From Lentzea jiangxiensis (GTDB lineage Bacteria > Actinomycetota > Actinomycetes > Mycobacteriales > Pseudonocardiaceae): a stretch of DNA of 64,000 bases. This document shows, piece by piece, positions 34,532 through 43,300 of the stretch. Positions within the stretch are counted from its first letter, which is position 1. Each line of letters starts with the position of its first letter. The notes under the pieces are model-generated. The model saw nothing but the letters and a program-made list of their open reading frames with translations. It was not told the origin of the DNA and searched no databases. Both the position numbers and the translations under genes were made by a program. The stretch lies in contig NZ_FNIX01000004.1 in NCBI RefSeq assembly GCF_900104175.1, positions 489,022 to 553,021 on the forward strand. Direction: 5' to 3'.

Positions 34532-35599
34532 ATGACCGTGCGAACCCGTGCTGACCTGGCGTCCCTGCCGTCCTACGTGCCCGGCAGGACCATCCCCGGC
34601 GCCATCAAGCTCGCGAGCAACGAGGTGTCCGCCGGACCGCTGCCGAGCGTCGTCAAAGCGATCGCCGACGCGGCCACCGGCATCAACCGGTACCCCGACT
34701 CGGGGAGCACCGAACTCACCGCCCGCCTCTCCGACAAGCTCGGCGTGCCGGCGGACCACCTGGCGCTCGGCTGCGGCTCGGTGACCCTGTGCCAGCAGCT
34801 CGTCCAGGCCACCTGCACCGAGAACGACGAGGTGCTGTTCGCGTGGAGGTCCTTCGAGGCCTATCCGATCGTCACGCACGTGGCGGGCGCGCGGCAGATC
34901 CGCGTGCCGTTGAACTCGGAGCACACGCACGACCTCGACGCGATGCTGGCGGCAATCACGCCGAACACGCGGATGGTCTTCGTCTGCAACCCGAACAACC
35001 CGACCGGCACCGCGCTGCGCACCGACGAGATCGAGTCGTTCATCGCGCGCGTGCCCCGGGACGTCCTCGTGGTGCTCGACGAGGCCTACAAGGAGTTCGT
35101 CGACGACGCCCACGTCCCCGACGGCGTCGAGCTCGCGAAGCAGCAGTGGGCCGCGGGCCACAACAACGTGGCGGTGCTGCGGACGTTCTCCAAGGCGTAC
35201 GGCCTCGCGGGCCTGCGGATCGGCTACGCGGTCGCGCCGCCGGTCGTCGCGGACGTGCTGCGCAAGGTCTACGTGCCGTTCTCGGTGAACGCCCTCGCGC
35301 AGGTGGCCGCCATTGCCTCGCTGGACGCCGAGGACGAGCTGATGGTCCGCTGCCGCGCGATCGTCGCGGAACGCATCCGCGTGCGCGGCGAGCTGCTGGC
35401 CATGGGCTACGACGTGCCGGAGACCCAGGCGAACTTCGTGTGGCTGCCGCTGGGCGAGCGCACGGGCGCGTTCAACGAGCACTGCCTGGAGCACAAGGTC
35501 GTGGTGCGCGCGTTCGTGGGCGAGGGCGCCCGCGTGACGATCGGTGAGCCGGAGGAGAACGACGCCTTCCTGGCCGCCGCCCGCGCGTTCACGGTCTGA
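34532..35599 (+). CDS. Histidinol-phosphate / aromatic aminotransferase
   Basis: 355 aa class I/II PLP aminotransferase. Residues follow the HisC/Pat pattern: [10 protein letters not shown] at the N-terminus, NPNNPTGT (about 152-159), the LDEAYKEFV loop, and [15 protein letters not shown] containing the PLP lysine. In M. tuberculosis the related Pat transaminates aromatic acids while HisC acts on histidinol phosphate; no other his genes are here, so the aromatic type is favoured. It is divergent from the DLH-fold gene and ends 4 nt before the convergent TauE gene. An aromatic role would fit with prephenate dehydrogenase at 1.7 kb. Confidence 0.85.
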   Translation: MTVRTRADLASLPSYVPGRTIPGAIKLASNEVSAGPLPSVVKAIADAATGINRYPDSGSTELTARLSDKLGVPADHLALGCGSVTLCQQLVQATCTENDEVLFAWRSFEAYPIVTHVAGARQIRVPLNSEHTHDLDAMLAAITPNTRMVFVCNPNNPTGTALRTDEIESFIARVPRDVLVVLDEAYKEFVDDAHVPDGVELAKQQWAAGHNNVAVLRTFSKAYGLAGLRIGYAVAPPVVADVLRKVYVPFSVNALAQVAAIASLDAEDELMVRCRAIVAERIRVRGELLAMGYDVPETQANFVWLPLGERTGAFNEHCLEHKVVVRAFVGEGARVTIGEPEENDAFLAAARAFTV

Positions 35600-35603
35600 G
35601 CGG

Positions 35604-36353
35604 CTACTTCACGAGCAGCTGGACGATCGCCGCGACTCCCACCACCACGATGACGCCGCGCAGCACGGCGGGTGGGAGTTTGCGGCCGATCTTGGCCCCG
35701 ATCTGGCCACCGACGACCGAGCCGACGGCCAGCAGCAGCACGGCCAGCCACGCCACGTCCGCGATGAAGATGAACATCACGCCCGCGACGAGGTTCACGA
35801 ACGCGGTGAGCACGTTCTTCAGGGCGTTGAGCCGCTGCAGGTGCTCGCTGACGAGCACGCCCATCAGCCCCATGACCAGCACGCCCTGGGCGGCGCCGAA
35901 GTAGCCGCCGTAGATGCCGGCCGCGAACACGCCGAACCACAGCAGCACGCCGCCGTCGTTGTCGTTGCGCCGGTGGGAGAGCTTGCGGTTGAGCCACGGC
36001 TGGACCACCACGAGGACCAGCGCGATCACGATCAGCACGGGCACGATCGCGGTGAAGGCCTCGTCCGGCAACGTGACGAGCAGGATCGCGCCGACGACGC
36101 CACCCAGGATCGACGCGGGCAGCAACCGCTTGACCCGGTCCGCCTGCCCCTTGAGCTCCTCGCGGTAGCCCCACGCCCCGGACAGCGAGCCGGGCACGAG
36201 GCCGAGGCTGTTGGACACGTTCGCGACCACGGGCGGGTACCCGACGGCGAGCAACACGGGGAACGTCACCAGCGTGCCGCTGCCGACGACGGTGTTGATG
36301 CCGCCGGCGAACACACCCGCGATGACCACCGCGATCGCTTCCCAGACCGTCAT
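35604..36353 (-). CDS. TauE/SafE family membrane exporter
   Basis: 249 aa with about 8 hydrophobic helices. The N-terminal repeat AGGINTVVGSGTLVTFPVLL and the second-half repeat YGGYFGAAQGVLVMGLMG match the two halves of the TauE/SafE/DUF81 family. These export small organic anions such as sulfite or sulfoacetate; the substrate is unknown. The ATG is at 36353. It converges with the aminotransferase gene. Confidence 0.87.
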   Translation of the reverse strand: MTVWEAIAVVIAGVFAGGINTVVGSGTLVTFPVLLAVGYPPVVANVSNSLGLVPGSLSGAWGYREELKGQADRVKRLLPASILGGVVGAILLVTLPDEAFTAIVPVLIVIALVLVVVQPWLNRKLSHRRNDNDGGVLLWFGVFAAGIYGGYFGAAQGVLVMGLMGVLVSEHLQRLNALKNVLTAFVNLVAGVMFIFIADVAWLAVLLLAVGSVVGGQIGAKIGRKLPPAVLRGVIVVVGVAAIVQLLVK

Positions 36354-36441
36354 GCCACCCCCGTTACCCGATGGTTCGCGACGCTAACACTCCGTTCGGA
36401 CCAGCGAGGTGTGGCGCTGCTGACAGCGGGACCGGTGCCGG

Positions 36442-38691
36442 TCAGGCCGTCCTGGAACGCCGGCCGAGCACGCCGGCGCCGAGGCCGAAGGCCACGAGCA
36501 GCGCACCGACGAGGCCGAGGCCGAGCACGGAGGCGCCGGTCCTGGCGAGCGCGCCACCTCCCCGGTGACCGCCGGTGTCCCCGGTGCCCGGCGGTGCGGG
36601 AGGTGACCCCGGCACCACGAAGACCAGGTGGAAGGCGTCGCCTTCGGGGGAGGCCCTGACCTCGCCGGTGTAGCCGCCCTCGAACCGCCACGGTCCGTCG
36701 ACCTGCAGCCAGTAGGTGCCGGCGGGCGCCCGGTCGTAGACCAGGACCCCCTCGGCGTTCGTGACGGCCTCCGCGACGACGCCGCCGTACTCGGGCTCGG
36801 TCATCAGCCGGACCCGGACGCCGCGGAGCAGTTCGCCGGGATCCGCCCGGAAGTCGCGGTCCTCGTCGTGCGCGAGCTGCGCCCGCACCGTGCCGGTGCC
36901 ACCGGGAACGCTCGCCCAGTCGTAGCCGACGACGACGTCCTCGTTCCACCTCACCCACGGCGCGAACCCGCAGTGCACGACCACCTTGCTGGTCCTGCGC
37001 GCTTCCTCGGGCACCTTCTCGGAGACGACGACGGTCTTCGTCTCGCCGGCGGCGAGCGTCAGACCGGGTTCGTGCAGTTCGCCCCAGTTCGCGTTCACCG
37101 GCCAGCTGTTCTCGTCCCTCGCGCAGCCGGCCTGGACGTCGGTCAGCGCGTAGGAGGCCTTGTTGGTCAGCGTGACGGTGATCCGGACGTCGTCGCCGAC
37201 GGCGTAGACCGGCCTGTCGAGCACGGTCGTCACCTTGAGCGCCTCGGTGTACGGGCGCTCCGCGCGTGCGGTGAGGCGTCCCGGTGTCCCCGGGAGCACG
37301 CGGACCTGCGGCTCACCGCTCTCGCGGTGCACGACCCAGCCGCCGTCGAGCGCGTAACCGGCGGTGTAGTCGCCGGAGGGGACGTTCTCGAACTCGTAGC
37401 GCCCCTCGGCGTCGGTCTCCGTCTTGAAGGACCCGTGGGGCGTGCCGCCGCTGATCTCCACGACGACGCCCCCAGCGGCCTCACCCGGGTCCTGCTGCCG
37501 GTTGTGGTTCCGGTCGACGTGGACGACGCCGGTCAGGTCCCCGTAGGTCTGCACGACCTCCGCGCTCGCGCTGACGTGCCTCGGCTGGTCGTTCGGCATG
37601 CCGCTGTAGCCGAAGTACAGCCACAGCCGCAGCTTGCCGCCGGTGAAGTGGCGGATCCCGCCCGACAGGCTGAACGTGCGGGACTCCCCGCCCGCGATGC
37701 GCACGCCGGGGCCGTGCCGGTCCGCGTCACCCCACTGCTCGTCGGCGATCTCCACGTCGTAGGTGCCGTTGTCGACCCGGAACTGTTCCGCGGCCTTTCC
37801 ACCGGTGTTCGTCACGACCAGTTCCGCGCGCACGGTCTCGTGCGACTCGTAGCGCGGCTTGTCGAACTTCACCTCGTACTTCAGCGAGGCGGGCTTGAGG
37901 CCGCGGGACTCGGGCACGGCGAGCACCCGCGTGGGGTCGACGCCGCCGGTCACCTGCTTCTCGACGTGCAGCCGCACGCCGTCGCGGTTCCACGCGGCGT
38001 TCGGCGCGAACTCGCAGTCCAGAGTGAACTTCCCGGCTTTGACGGCCTCTTGCGGGATCTTCGCCGTGCTCTCGACCGTGCGCCGCTCCCCGGCCGCGAG
38101 CGTCTGGCCGGCCGCGTCGAACTCGAAGGCGAGCGCGTTGCCGGCCTTCGCGCGATCACACACGGCCTGGATGCCGTCGATCCTCCGGCCGGTGGTGTTG
38201 GTGAGCTCCACCGCGACGGTCGCGGACGCCGGGTGCTCGTAGCTGTCGCGGTCGAGGGTGGCGGTCGCCTTGAGCTGCTCCGAGTACGGCCGCTCCGCCC
38301 GCACTGCCACCTCCGCGGTGACGCCATCGGTGACCGAGATCCTGTCCGGTCCCCCGGCGTGGACGTGGTGCACGACCCAGCCGTCCGGCAGCTCGTAGGA
38401 CGGGACGTAGTTGCCCGGGGCGAGGTTCGTGAAGGAGAACCGGCCGTCCGCGTCGGTGGTCGTCTTCTTCCGGGCGACGGTGACCACGCCGTCCTCGACC
38501 GCCTCGCCGGGGTCCTGCTGCCCGTTGCCGTTCTTGTCGGCGTAGACGACACCGGAGACGCTGGGCTCGGCGCTTGGTGGCGTTGGACCGTCCTGAGCGA
38601 ACGCCGTGACGCCCGCCGTGCTGAACGACAGCCCGGCGACGATGGCCACAGCGCCGCACTTGAGCACGGCAAGGCACGACCTGCTGGACAA
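36442..38691 (-). CDS. Large cell-wall-anchored protein with SdrD B-like repeats
   Basis: About 749 aa from TTG 38691, which follows GGGGGGAACC and lies just before a signal peptide (CLAVLKCGAVAIVAGLSF, then ATG-less GVTAFA). The longer frame to 38829 has an unlikely basic N-terminus. Three repeat blocks carry SdrD B/Cna-B-like motifs: VYADKNGNGQQDPGEAVEDG, VHVDRNHNRQQDPGEAAGGV and a divergent AHDEDRDFRADPGELLRGV, each with a TDADGRFSFTNLAPGNY-like hairpin. Between them are Big-like beta domains. The C-terminus is a sorting signal: LARTG (about residue 715), a hydrophobic helix and RRSRTA. Surface adhesin or scaffold likely. Confidence 0.85.
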   Translation of the reverse strand: MSSRSCLAVLKCGAVAIVAGLSFSTAGVTAFAQDGPTPPSAEPSVSGVVYADKNGNGQQDPGEAVEDGVVTVARKKTTTDADGRFSFTNLAPGNYVPSYELPDGWVVHHVHAGGPDRISVTDGVTAEVAVRAERPYSEQLKATATLDRDSYEHPASATVAVELTNTTGRRIDGIQAVCDRAKAGNALAFEFDAAGQTLAAGERRTVESTAKIPQEAVKAGKFTLDCEFAPNAAWNRDGVRLHVEKQVTGGVDPTRVLAVPESRGLKPASLKYEVKFDKPRYESHETVRAELVVTNTGGKAAEQFRVDNGTYDVEIADEQWGDADRHGPGVRIAGGESRTFSLSGGIRHFTGGKLRLWLYFGYSGMPNDQPRHVSASAEVVQTYGDLTGVVHVDRNHNRQQDPGEAAGGVVVEISGGTPHGSFKTETDAEGRYEFENVPSGDYTAGYALDGGWVVHRESGEPQVRVLPGTPGRLTARAERPYTEALKVTTVLDRPVYAVGDDVRITVTLTNKASYALTDVQAGCARDENSWPVNANWGELHEPGLTLAAGETKTVVVSEKVPEEARRTSKVVVHCGFAPWVRWNEDVVVGYDWASVPGGTGTVRAQLAHDEDRDFRADPGELLRGVRVRLMTEPEYGGVVAEAVTNAEGVLVYDRAPAGTYWLQVDGPWRFEGGYTGEVRASPEGDAFHLVFVVPGSPPAPPGTGDTGGHRGGGALARTGASVLGLGLVGALLVAFGLGAGVLGRRSRTA

Positions 38692-38924
38692 CGGTTCCCC
38701 CCGGTGACTTGATCGTCCGCCGGGTGCCCCCGCACGCCTCCGCCGGACGTTCGGAAAGTACCGCGAACGGACTTCTCCCCGAAGCTTTTTTCGGCGATTC
38801 AAGGGGTCTGGTCTCCGGGTTTGCGTCATTCCGATGACATTTCAAGATTTTCTCCCAGGTGGGGCAACCGACCTCGCGGGAAAAGCGTGAGCACAGCGAG
38901 GGACGGGTGTGTCCGCGGCCTGGC

Positions 38925-39356
38925 ATGCTGGTCGGCGTGACACCGGAGGACCTAGCGCACCTGCGCCGGGCACGTGACCTGATGGACCGCGAGTACGCGA
39001 GTCCGTTGGACGTGCCCGCGATGGCTCGTGCCGCCCTCATGTCGCCGTCGCACTTCTCGCGCCAATTCCGCACGGCATACGGCGAAACCCCGTACGGCTA
39101 CCTCATGACGAGGCGCATCGAGCGCGCCAAAGCGTTGCTGCGCCTGGGAACGCTGTCCGTGACCGAGGTGTGCGTCGAGGTCGGCTGCACCTCGCTCGGC
39201 TCGTTCTCCGCCCGGTTCACCGAACTGGTCGGCGAGACCCCGTCCGCCTACCGCGCACGGGCGCACGACGCGCTCGCCGTCGTGCCGGGATGCCAGTTGA
39301 AGGGCCTGACGCGACCGAGCAGGTTTCGAGAAGCGACGCGCGCACGTTCTACCTAG
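38925..39356 (+). CDS. AraC family transcriptional regulator (DNA-binding domain only)
   Basis: About 143 aa from ATG 38925 (GTG 38937 alternative; the frame runs back to 38859). It consists almost only of the tandem HTH AraC domain: SPLDVPAMARAALMSPSHFS for the first helix-turn-helix and TLSVTEVCVEVGCTSLGSFS, followed by PSAYRARAHD, for the second. No effector-binding domain is attached. It is followed 11 nt later by a VOC-family gene and probably regulates or co-expresses with it, an arrangement often seen for glyoxalase-type genes. Confidence 0.82.
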   Translation: MLVGVTPEDLAHLRRARDLMDREYASPLDVPAMARAALMSPSHFSRQFRTAYGETPYGYLMTRRIERAKALLRLGTLSVTEVCVEVGCTSLGSFSARFTELVGETPSAYRARAHDALAVVPGCQLKGLTRPSRFREATRARST

Positions 39357-39367
39357 GGTTTCGTCCC

Positions 39368-39772
39368 ATGAAGCTCTCGCACACCTTCCTCTTCGTCCAC
39401 GACCAGGACGCGGCCCTGGAGTTCTACCGCGACGTCCTCGGCCTCGAAGTCCGCACCGACGAGACCATCGAGAACGACTACCGCTGGCTCACCGTGGGCC
39501 CCGCCGAGCAGCCGGAGGTCGAGATCGGCCTGTCGCGCATCGGCCCGCCCGTCCCGCCGACCGACCACGAAGCGCTGGAAGCGTTGCTGGCCAAGGGGTC
39601 GCTGCTCGGCATCATCTTCGAGGTGCCCGACGTCGACGCGAAGTTCGACCAGGTCCGCGCGGCCGGCGCCGAAGTCATGCAGGAGCCGATCGACCAGTAC
39701 TACGGCGTCCGCGACTGCGCGTTCCGCGACCCGTCCGGCAACATGATCCGCTTTTCTTCGCCACGCAAGTAA
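39368..39772 (+). CDS. VOC family (glyoxalase/bleomycin resistance-like) protein
   Basis: 134 aa from ATG 39368. The vicinal-oxygen-chelate fold is seen as the paired beta-alpha-beta-beta-beta units: SHTFLFVHDQDAALEFYRDV in the first half and GIIFEVPDVDAKFDQVRAAG with CAFRDPSGNMIRFSSP in the second. A metal-ligand Glu is possible in the second half. It sits directly behind the AraC regulator. VOC proteins include lyases, dioxygenases and antibiotic-binding resistance proteins; the function cannot be told from sequence. Confidence 0.82.
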   Translation: MKLSHTFLFVHDQDAALEFYRDVLGLEVRTDETIENDYRWLTVGPAEQPEVEIGLSRIGPPVPPTDHEALEALLAKGSLLGIIFEVPDVDAKFDQVRAAGAEVMQEPIDQYYGVRDCAFRDPSGNMIRFSSPRK

Positions 39773-39928
39773 ATCGCTTCCGCTTTCCGCGCGCCATGTG
39801 CTTCAGTGGTGCCTCCAGGCGCACTCAGAGACAAGGTCGATGCCATGGGCAGCCCCGGACACACCGGGTGCCTTCGCAGTACCCGGTGACCCTCGCGTTC
39901 TTTTCCCGCGATCACCAGGAGCACCACC

Positions 39929-40636
39929 TTGACTTGGTACACCTCTTTCTTCACCGATCTCGCCAACACCTTCTGGCGTGGCGCCGTCCACCCGTCGCAG
40001 ACCACAGCGGAGATCGACTTCGCAACCGGTCTCACCGACGGCCGGCGCGTGCTGGACGCACCGTGCGGCAGCGGCAGGCACAGCATCGAACTGGCCAGCC
40101 GCGGCTACACGGTCACCGGCATCGACATCTCGGCCGAAGCCATCGCCCACGCCCGAACGCTCGCTCCCGCACTGGACTGGCGCCAAGGCGACGTGGCGGC
40201 GCTGGGCTCGTTCGGCGTGACAGCCGACCTGGCCCTGTGCATGGGCAACAGCTTCGGCTACCTCGACCACGAGGGCTCACGGCGGTTCCTGCGCGACCTG
40301 GCCACCGCCGCACCACTGCTCGTCATCGACTACAGCTGCGCGGCCGAGTCGCTGCTGCCCTCGCTCCCCGGCGAGATCCGCATGTCGGCGGGCGGCATCG
40401 ACATGGTCGCCGTGAACACCTACGACGTGGCCACGGGCCGGTTGCTGATCGACTTCACCTTCACCGACGGCGAGCGGACGCAGCGGTCGACCTGCGTGCA
40501 GCACGTCTACACGGCCGGTGAGCTGACCCGGATGCTCGTCGAGGCCGGGTTCTCGTCGGTCGAGCTGCACGGGGGCGTGGCGGGCGAGGCGTTCTCGGTG
40601 GGCAGCCACCGGTTGCTGGCGGTGGCGCGCCGCTGA
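39929..40636 (+). CDS. Class I SAM-dependent methyltransferase
   Basis: 235 aa from TTG 39929, preceded by AGGAGCACCACC. Motif I is VLDAPCGSGRHSIELASRG (about residues 41-59), then GIDISAEAIAHARTLA and MGNSFGYLDHEGSRRFLRDL. The order fits small-molecule methyltransferases of the UbiE type. It is followed by a strong terminator, so it is probably monocistronic or ends an operon. Substrate unknown. Confidence 0.85.
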   Translation: MTWYTSFFTDLANTFWRGAVHPSQTTAEIDFATGLTDGRRVLDAPCGSGRHSIELASRGYTVTGIDISAEAIAHARTLAPALDWRQGDVAALGSFGVTADLALCMGNSFGYLDHEGSRRFLRDLATAAPLLVIDYSCAAESLLPSLPGEIRMSAGGIDMVAVNTYDVATGRLLIDFTFTDGERTQRSTCVQHVYTAGELTRMLVEAGFSSVELHGGVAGEAFSVGSHRLLAVARR

Positions 40637-40640
40637 CGCG

Positions 40641-40676
40641 GACGGGGCTGTGGAGGACGACCTCCACAGCCCCGTC
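40641..40676 (+). terminator. Intrinsic terminator of the methyltransferase gene
   Basis: Perfect 16-bp stem (GACGGGGCTGTGGAGG paired with its complement) around a 4-nt loop, 4 nt after the methyltransferase stop and 5 nt before the left attachment repeat of the following element. Confidence 0.8.
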
Positions 40677-40681
40677 CGGCT

Positions 40682-40737
40682 TGCGGAAGCGGAGGGATTT
40701 GAACCCCCGGACGGTTGCCCGTCTCCCGCTTTCAAGG
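40682..40737. repeat. Left attachment repeat (partial tRNA-Ser copy)
   Basis: 56 bp identical to 45195-45250, equal to the 3' half of tRNA-Ser(TGA) from the anticodon loop to just past the discriminator. It lacks the 5' half of the tRNA (anticodon-stem 5' strand, D-arm, acceptor 5' strand), so it is not a functional tRNA gene. Confidence 0.9.
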
Positions 40738-40864
40738 AGCTGGCATTACCGTACGGACTCGTTCGCTGAGGTCCTTTTTGCTGGTTAACGGGTCCTCCCA
40801 GTTATGGATGAACGCTCCTGAACAGCCGTGTATGAGACTGCCCCTGAGACTGGATAGTCCATAG

Positions 40865-41059
40865 TGGACTCTCACCTCGCGGAGTCCTCGGGAGAACCCA
40901 AGAGCACCTTCAACTGCCCCCGCAAGATTCGCCAGCGGACCAGACGTGGTCAAGATCGACCAATACAGACACAGCAGTGCCACCATTGCCCGCACTGAAC
41001 GCCATTACCACATCCCATCGGTCTGGCAGGCCATCCTGCCGCTGATCGCGGCGCAGTAA
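40865..41059 (+). other. Possible gene remnant in the element's left flank
   Basis: An open stretch without a clear start reads ...VVKIDQYRHSSATIARTERH followed by YHIPSVWQAILPLIAAQ and a stop at 41057-41059. It could be the C-terminal end of a decayed element gene. No family is recognised. The rest of 40738-41089 shows no gene or long repeat except an inverted repeat AGTCCA-N3-TGGACT near 40854-40868. Confidence 0.2.
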
Positions 41060-41089
41060 CACAATGGGTGAGTTCGCGATTCTGCCTGC

Positions 41090-43162
41090 GTGACGACTGC
41101 CGATGCTTCGCCGCCCAGTGACCGCCCTGCCGGCCGGGTGGTCCGTATCCGACGGTTGGTAACCGGACGGCGTAGGTTGGGTGTGTTGGCGTGGCTGTTT
41201 GCCGCTGCGGGCCTCGGTATGGCGGCGTGGATAGCGAGATCCTGGTTCTGGTGGTCGGCGGCGTGGATGTGGCTGGGCCGGTGGTGGACGGTCCCGGTCA
41301 TGGTGCTGCTACTGGCATCTGCGGCAGCGCTCGGGGTGCTGCGGTCTCGTCATCCAGCCTCACCACCCCGCCTGGCGGAAGCGGGGACAGATGTAATGCC
41401 GGCGTTGACACCTCGAGCGATCCTGCTCGGCGGACTCGTCCTGCTCGGCTTGGGCATCACCGCGGCGGCGCTGCTGCTGATCAATTTCGCCGGGACCGAG
41501 CCACGAGAACGCTTGGACGCCATCCGGACTGCGGCCACGTTGATAGTGGGCACCGGTGGCGCCGCCGCGCTGCTACTGGCCGCCCGGCGTCAACGCGCGG
41601 CTGAACTGACTCTTGCTGTGCAGCACAAGGCCGCCGCTGACACCGCTCACGACGCGGCGGCACGTCGAATCACCGAGCTGTATTTGAAAGCGGTCGAGCA
41701 GTTGGGGTCAGACAAGGCAGCAGTTCGTCACGGTGGCCTGTATGCATTGGAACGCGTCGCGCAAGACAACCCCAACCAGCGCCAAACGGTGATCAACGTG
41801 ATCTGCGCCTATCTGCGCAGCCCGTACACTCCGGTAATTGAGCGGCTTAGCACCCGCAAGGGTGGACTATCTGCGGTTGCACGCCAAAGCACCGCAGCCG
41901 ACCGCGTGGCCGCTCAAGCAGCGGCTGCGCGTCGCATCGGCCTCAGACCACCCACTTCGCCTGTAACATCTGAGCAGTTGAGGCAGGAACGCGAAGTTCG
42001 GCTCACTGCGCAACGCATTCTCACCTCCCATCTATGCCCCGGCCTGGATAGGACTTCCAACCAGCATACTGATTCCCTGTACTGGGCAGAAAACTACGAC
42101 CTTGACCTCACCGGCGCCACTCTTATCGACTTCCGCGCCACCAACCTCACCGCACGAAAAGCGGCCTTCACCGACGTGCATTTTTCCGGTGATGCGGAGT
42201 TCAGCAACGCGAATTTCACTGATGACGCGGAGTTCAGCAACGCGAAGTTCACCGGTGGCGCGGAGTTCAGCGGAGCGAGATTCACCGGCCGCGCATGGTT
42301 CAGTACTGTGGCGTTTACGGGAGATGCAAACTTCCGCGAGTCGACATTTATCGGTAATGCAGAATTCATCGAAGCAACGTTCATCAGCGATGCGGAATTT
42401 AGTGATACCACCTTTGCTGCCAACGCGTGGTTCAATAGGGTTAAAATCACCGAAGACGCATGGTTCGGGAGAGTAAAATTTAACGGCGAGGCGGTGTTCA
42501 GCGAGGCCAAGTTTACCGGCAATGCATGGTTTGACGAAGCGAAATTTGCCGGTAATGCGGAATTTGGCGAGGCGACATTCAACTACGACTTGACGTTCAC
42601 TGACACCGAGTTCACCAGCAACGCATGGTTCAACGAAGCGAAATTGACTGGTGACGCGGATTTCAGCAAAGTAAAGTTCAACGGTGAAGCAGAGTTCAGC
42701 CACGTGACATTCACCGGCGACGCGGAGTTCAACGATTCCACGTTCGTCCAAGACGCCATCTTTGATCGGGTAGAATTTAGCGGCGACACGACGTTCCGCA
42801 AGGCAAAATTTGTCGAAAGCGGAGACTTCGGCATGGCGATATTTATGGGCCCCGCACGGTTCGACGAGGTGAAATTCGTCGGCGACGCGTGGTTCAACAA
42901 GGCCATTTTCGCTGGCGATACGTGGTTCGACCAAGCCATATTCACCGGCCGCGCGCAGTTCGATCACGCAATGTTCCTCACTACCGCCTCGATGATGGAA
43001 ACTAAGGTATCCGAGATATTCGATTGGTGCGTATTGCCGACGGGATGGACAATTGACAATTGCCAACAGGGAGCCGTGACAAACAACGAAGGGTCGGACA
43101 TGTTGCGACTGGTGCCGGTACCCGTGGTATTAACCTGGAATGAATCTAGCGACGGGTTTTAA
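41090..43162 (+). CDS. Membrane-anchored pentapeptide-repeat protein
   Basis: 690 aa from GTG 41090. Three or four hydrophobic segments (about residues 30-130) are followed by a helical region shared with the opposing gene: RRITELYLKAVEQLGSDKAA, then a VRHGGLYALERVAQDNP motif and VICAYLRSPYTP (about 190-245). From about residue 345 to 650 the protein is a long run of 10-residue units of the type xxFxxAxFxG, e.g. AEFSNANFTDDAEFSNAKFT, forming a right-handed quadrilateral beta helix. Some pentapeptide proteins mimic DNA (MfpA/Qnr). Function here is unknown. GC is clearly lower than in flanking genes, consistent with the mobile element. Confidence 0.85.
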   Translation: MTTADASPPSDRPAGRVVRIRRLVTGRRRLGVLAWLFAAAGLGMAAWIARSWFWWSAAWMWLGRWWTVPVMVLLLASAAALGVLRSRHPASPPRLAEAGTDVMPALTPRAILLGGLVLLGLGITAAALLLINFAGTEPRERLDAIRTAATLIVGTGGAAALLLAARRQRAAELTLAVQHKAAADTAHDAAARRITELYLKAVEQLGSDKAAVRHGGLYALERVAQDNPNQRQTVINVICAYLRSPYTPVIERLSTRKGGLSAVARQSTAADRVAAQAAAARRIGLRPPTSPVTSEQLRQEREVRLTAQRILTSHLCPGLDRTSNQHTDSLYWAENYDLDLTGATLIDFRATNLTARKAAFTDVHFSGDAEFSNANFTDDAEFSNAKFTGGAEFSGARFTGRAWFSTVAFTGDANFRESTFIGNAEFIEATFISDAEFSDTTFAANAWFNRVKITEDAWFGRVKFNGEAVFSEAKFTGNAWFDEAKFAGNAEFGEATFNYDLTFTDTEFTSNAWFNEAKLTGDADFSKVKFNGEAEFSHVTFTGDAEFNDSTFVQDAIFDRVEFSGDTTFRKAKFVESGDFGMAIFMGPARFDEVKFVGDAWFNKAIFAGDTWFDQAIFTGRAQFDHAMFLTTASMMETKVSEIFDWCVLPTGWTIDNCQQGAVTNNEGSDMLRLVPVPVVLTWNESSDGF

Positions 43163-43249
43163 ACCGGGTATAGCAGTAGCCGACCAGAGTGAGTACTCGC
43201 AGACGAACCCGCAATCTTCGATCCTCTTAAGGGTCTTACCAATGCGGAG

Positions 43250-43272
43250 ACGGTAGATTTTTGACCTACCGT
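43250..43272. terminator. Possible terminator between the convergent pentapeptide genes
   Basis: Inverted repeat ACGGTAG-N9-CTACCGT with a TTTC run on the plus-strand side, located in the 138-bp gap between the two convergent genes. Stem is short, so the call is tentative. Confidence 0.4.
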
Positions 43273-43300
43273 TTCGCGGCATCCGCTACTTGCGGAACGG

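Noticed and set aside
40732..40995. 87-codon minus-strand frame inside the left flank of the tRNA-Ser element.
   Set aside because: It starts within the attachment repeat region, has no ribosome site and no family.
43190..43255. A possible degenerate tRNA on the minus strand between the pentapeptide genes (GGGTTCG-like T-loop and CTTAAG in an anticodon-like position).
   Set aside because: Neither the T-stem nor the anticodon stem pairs properly and no acceptor stem is found, so the likeness is not enough for a call.
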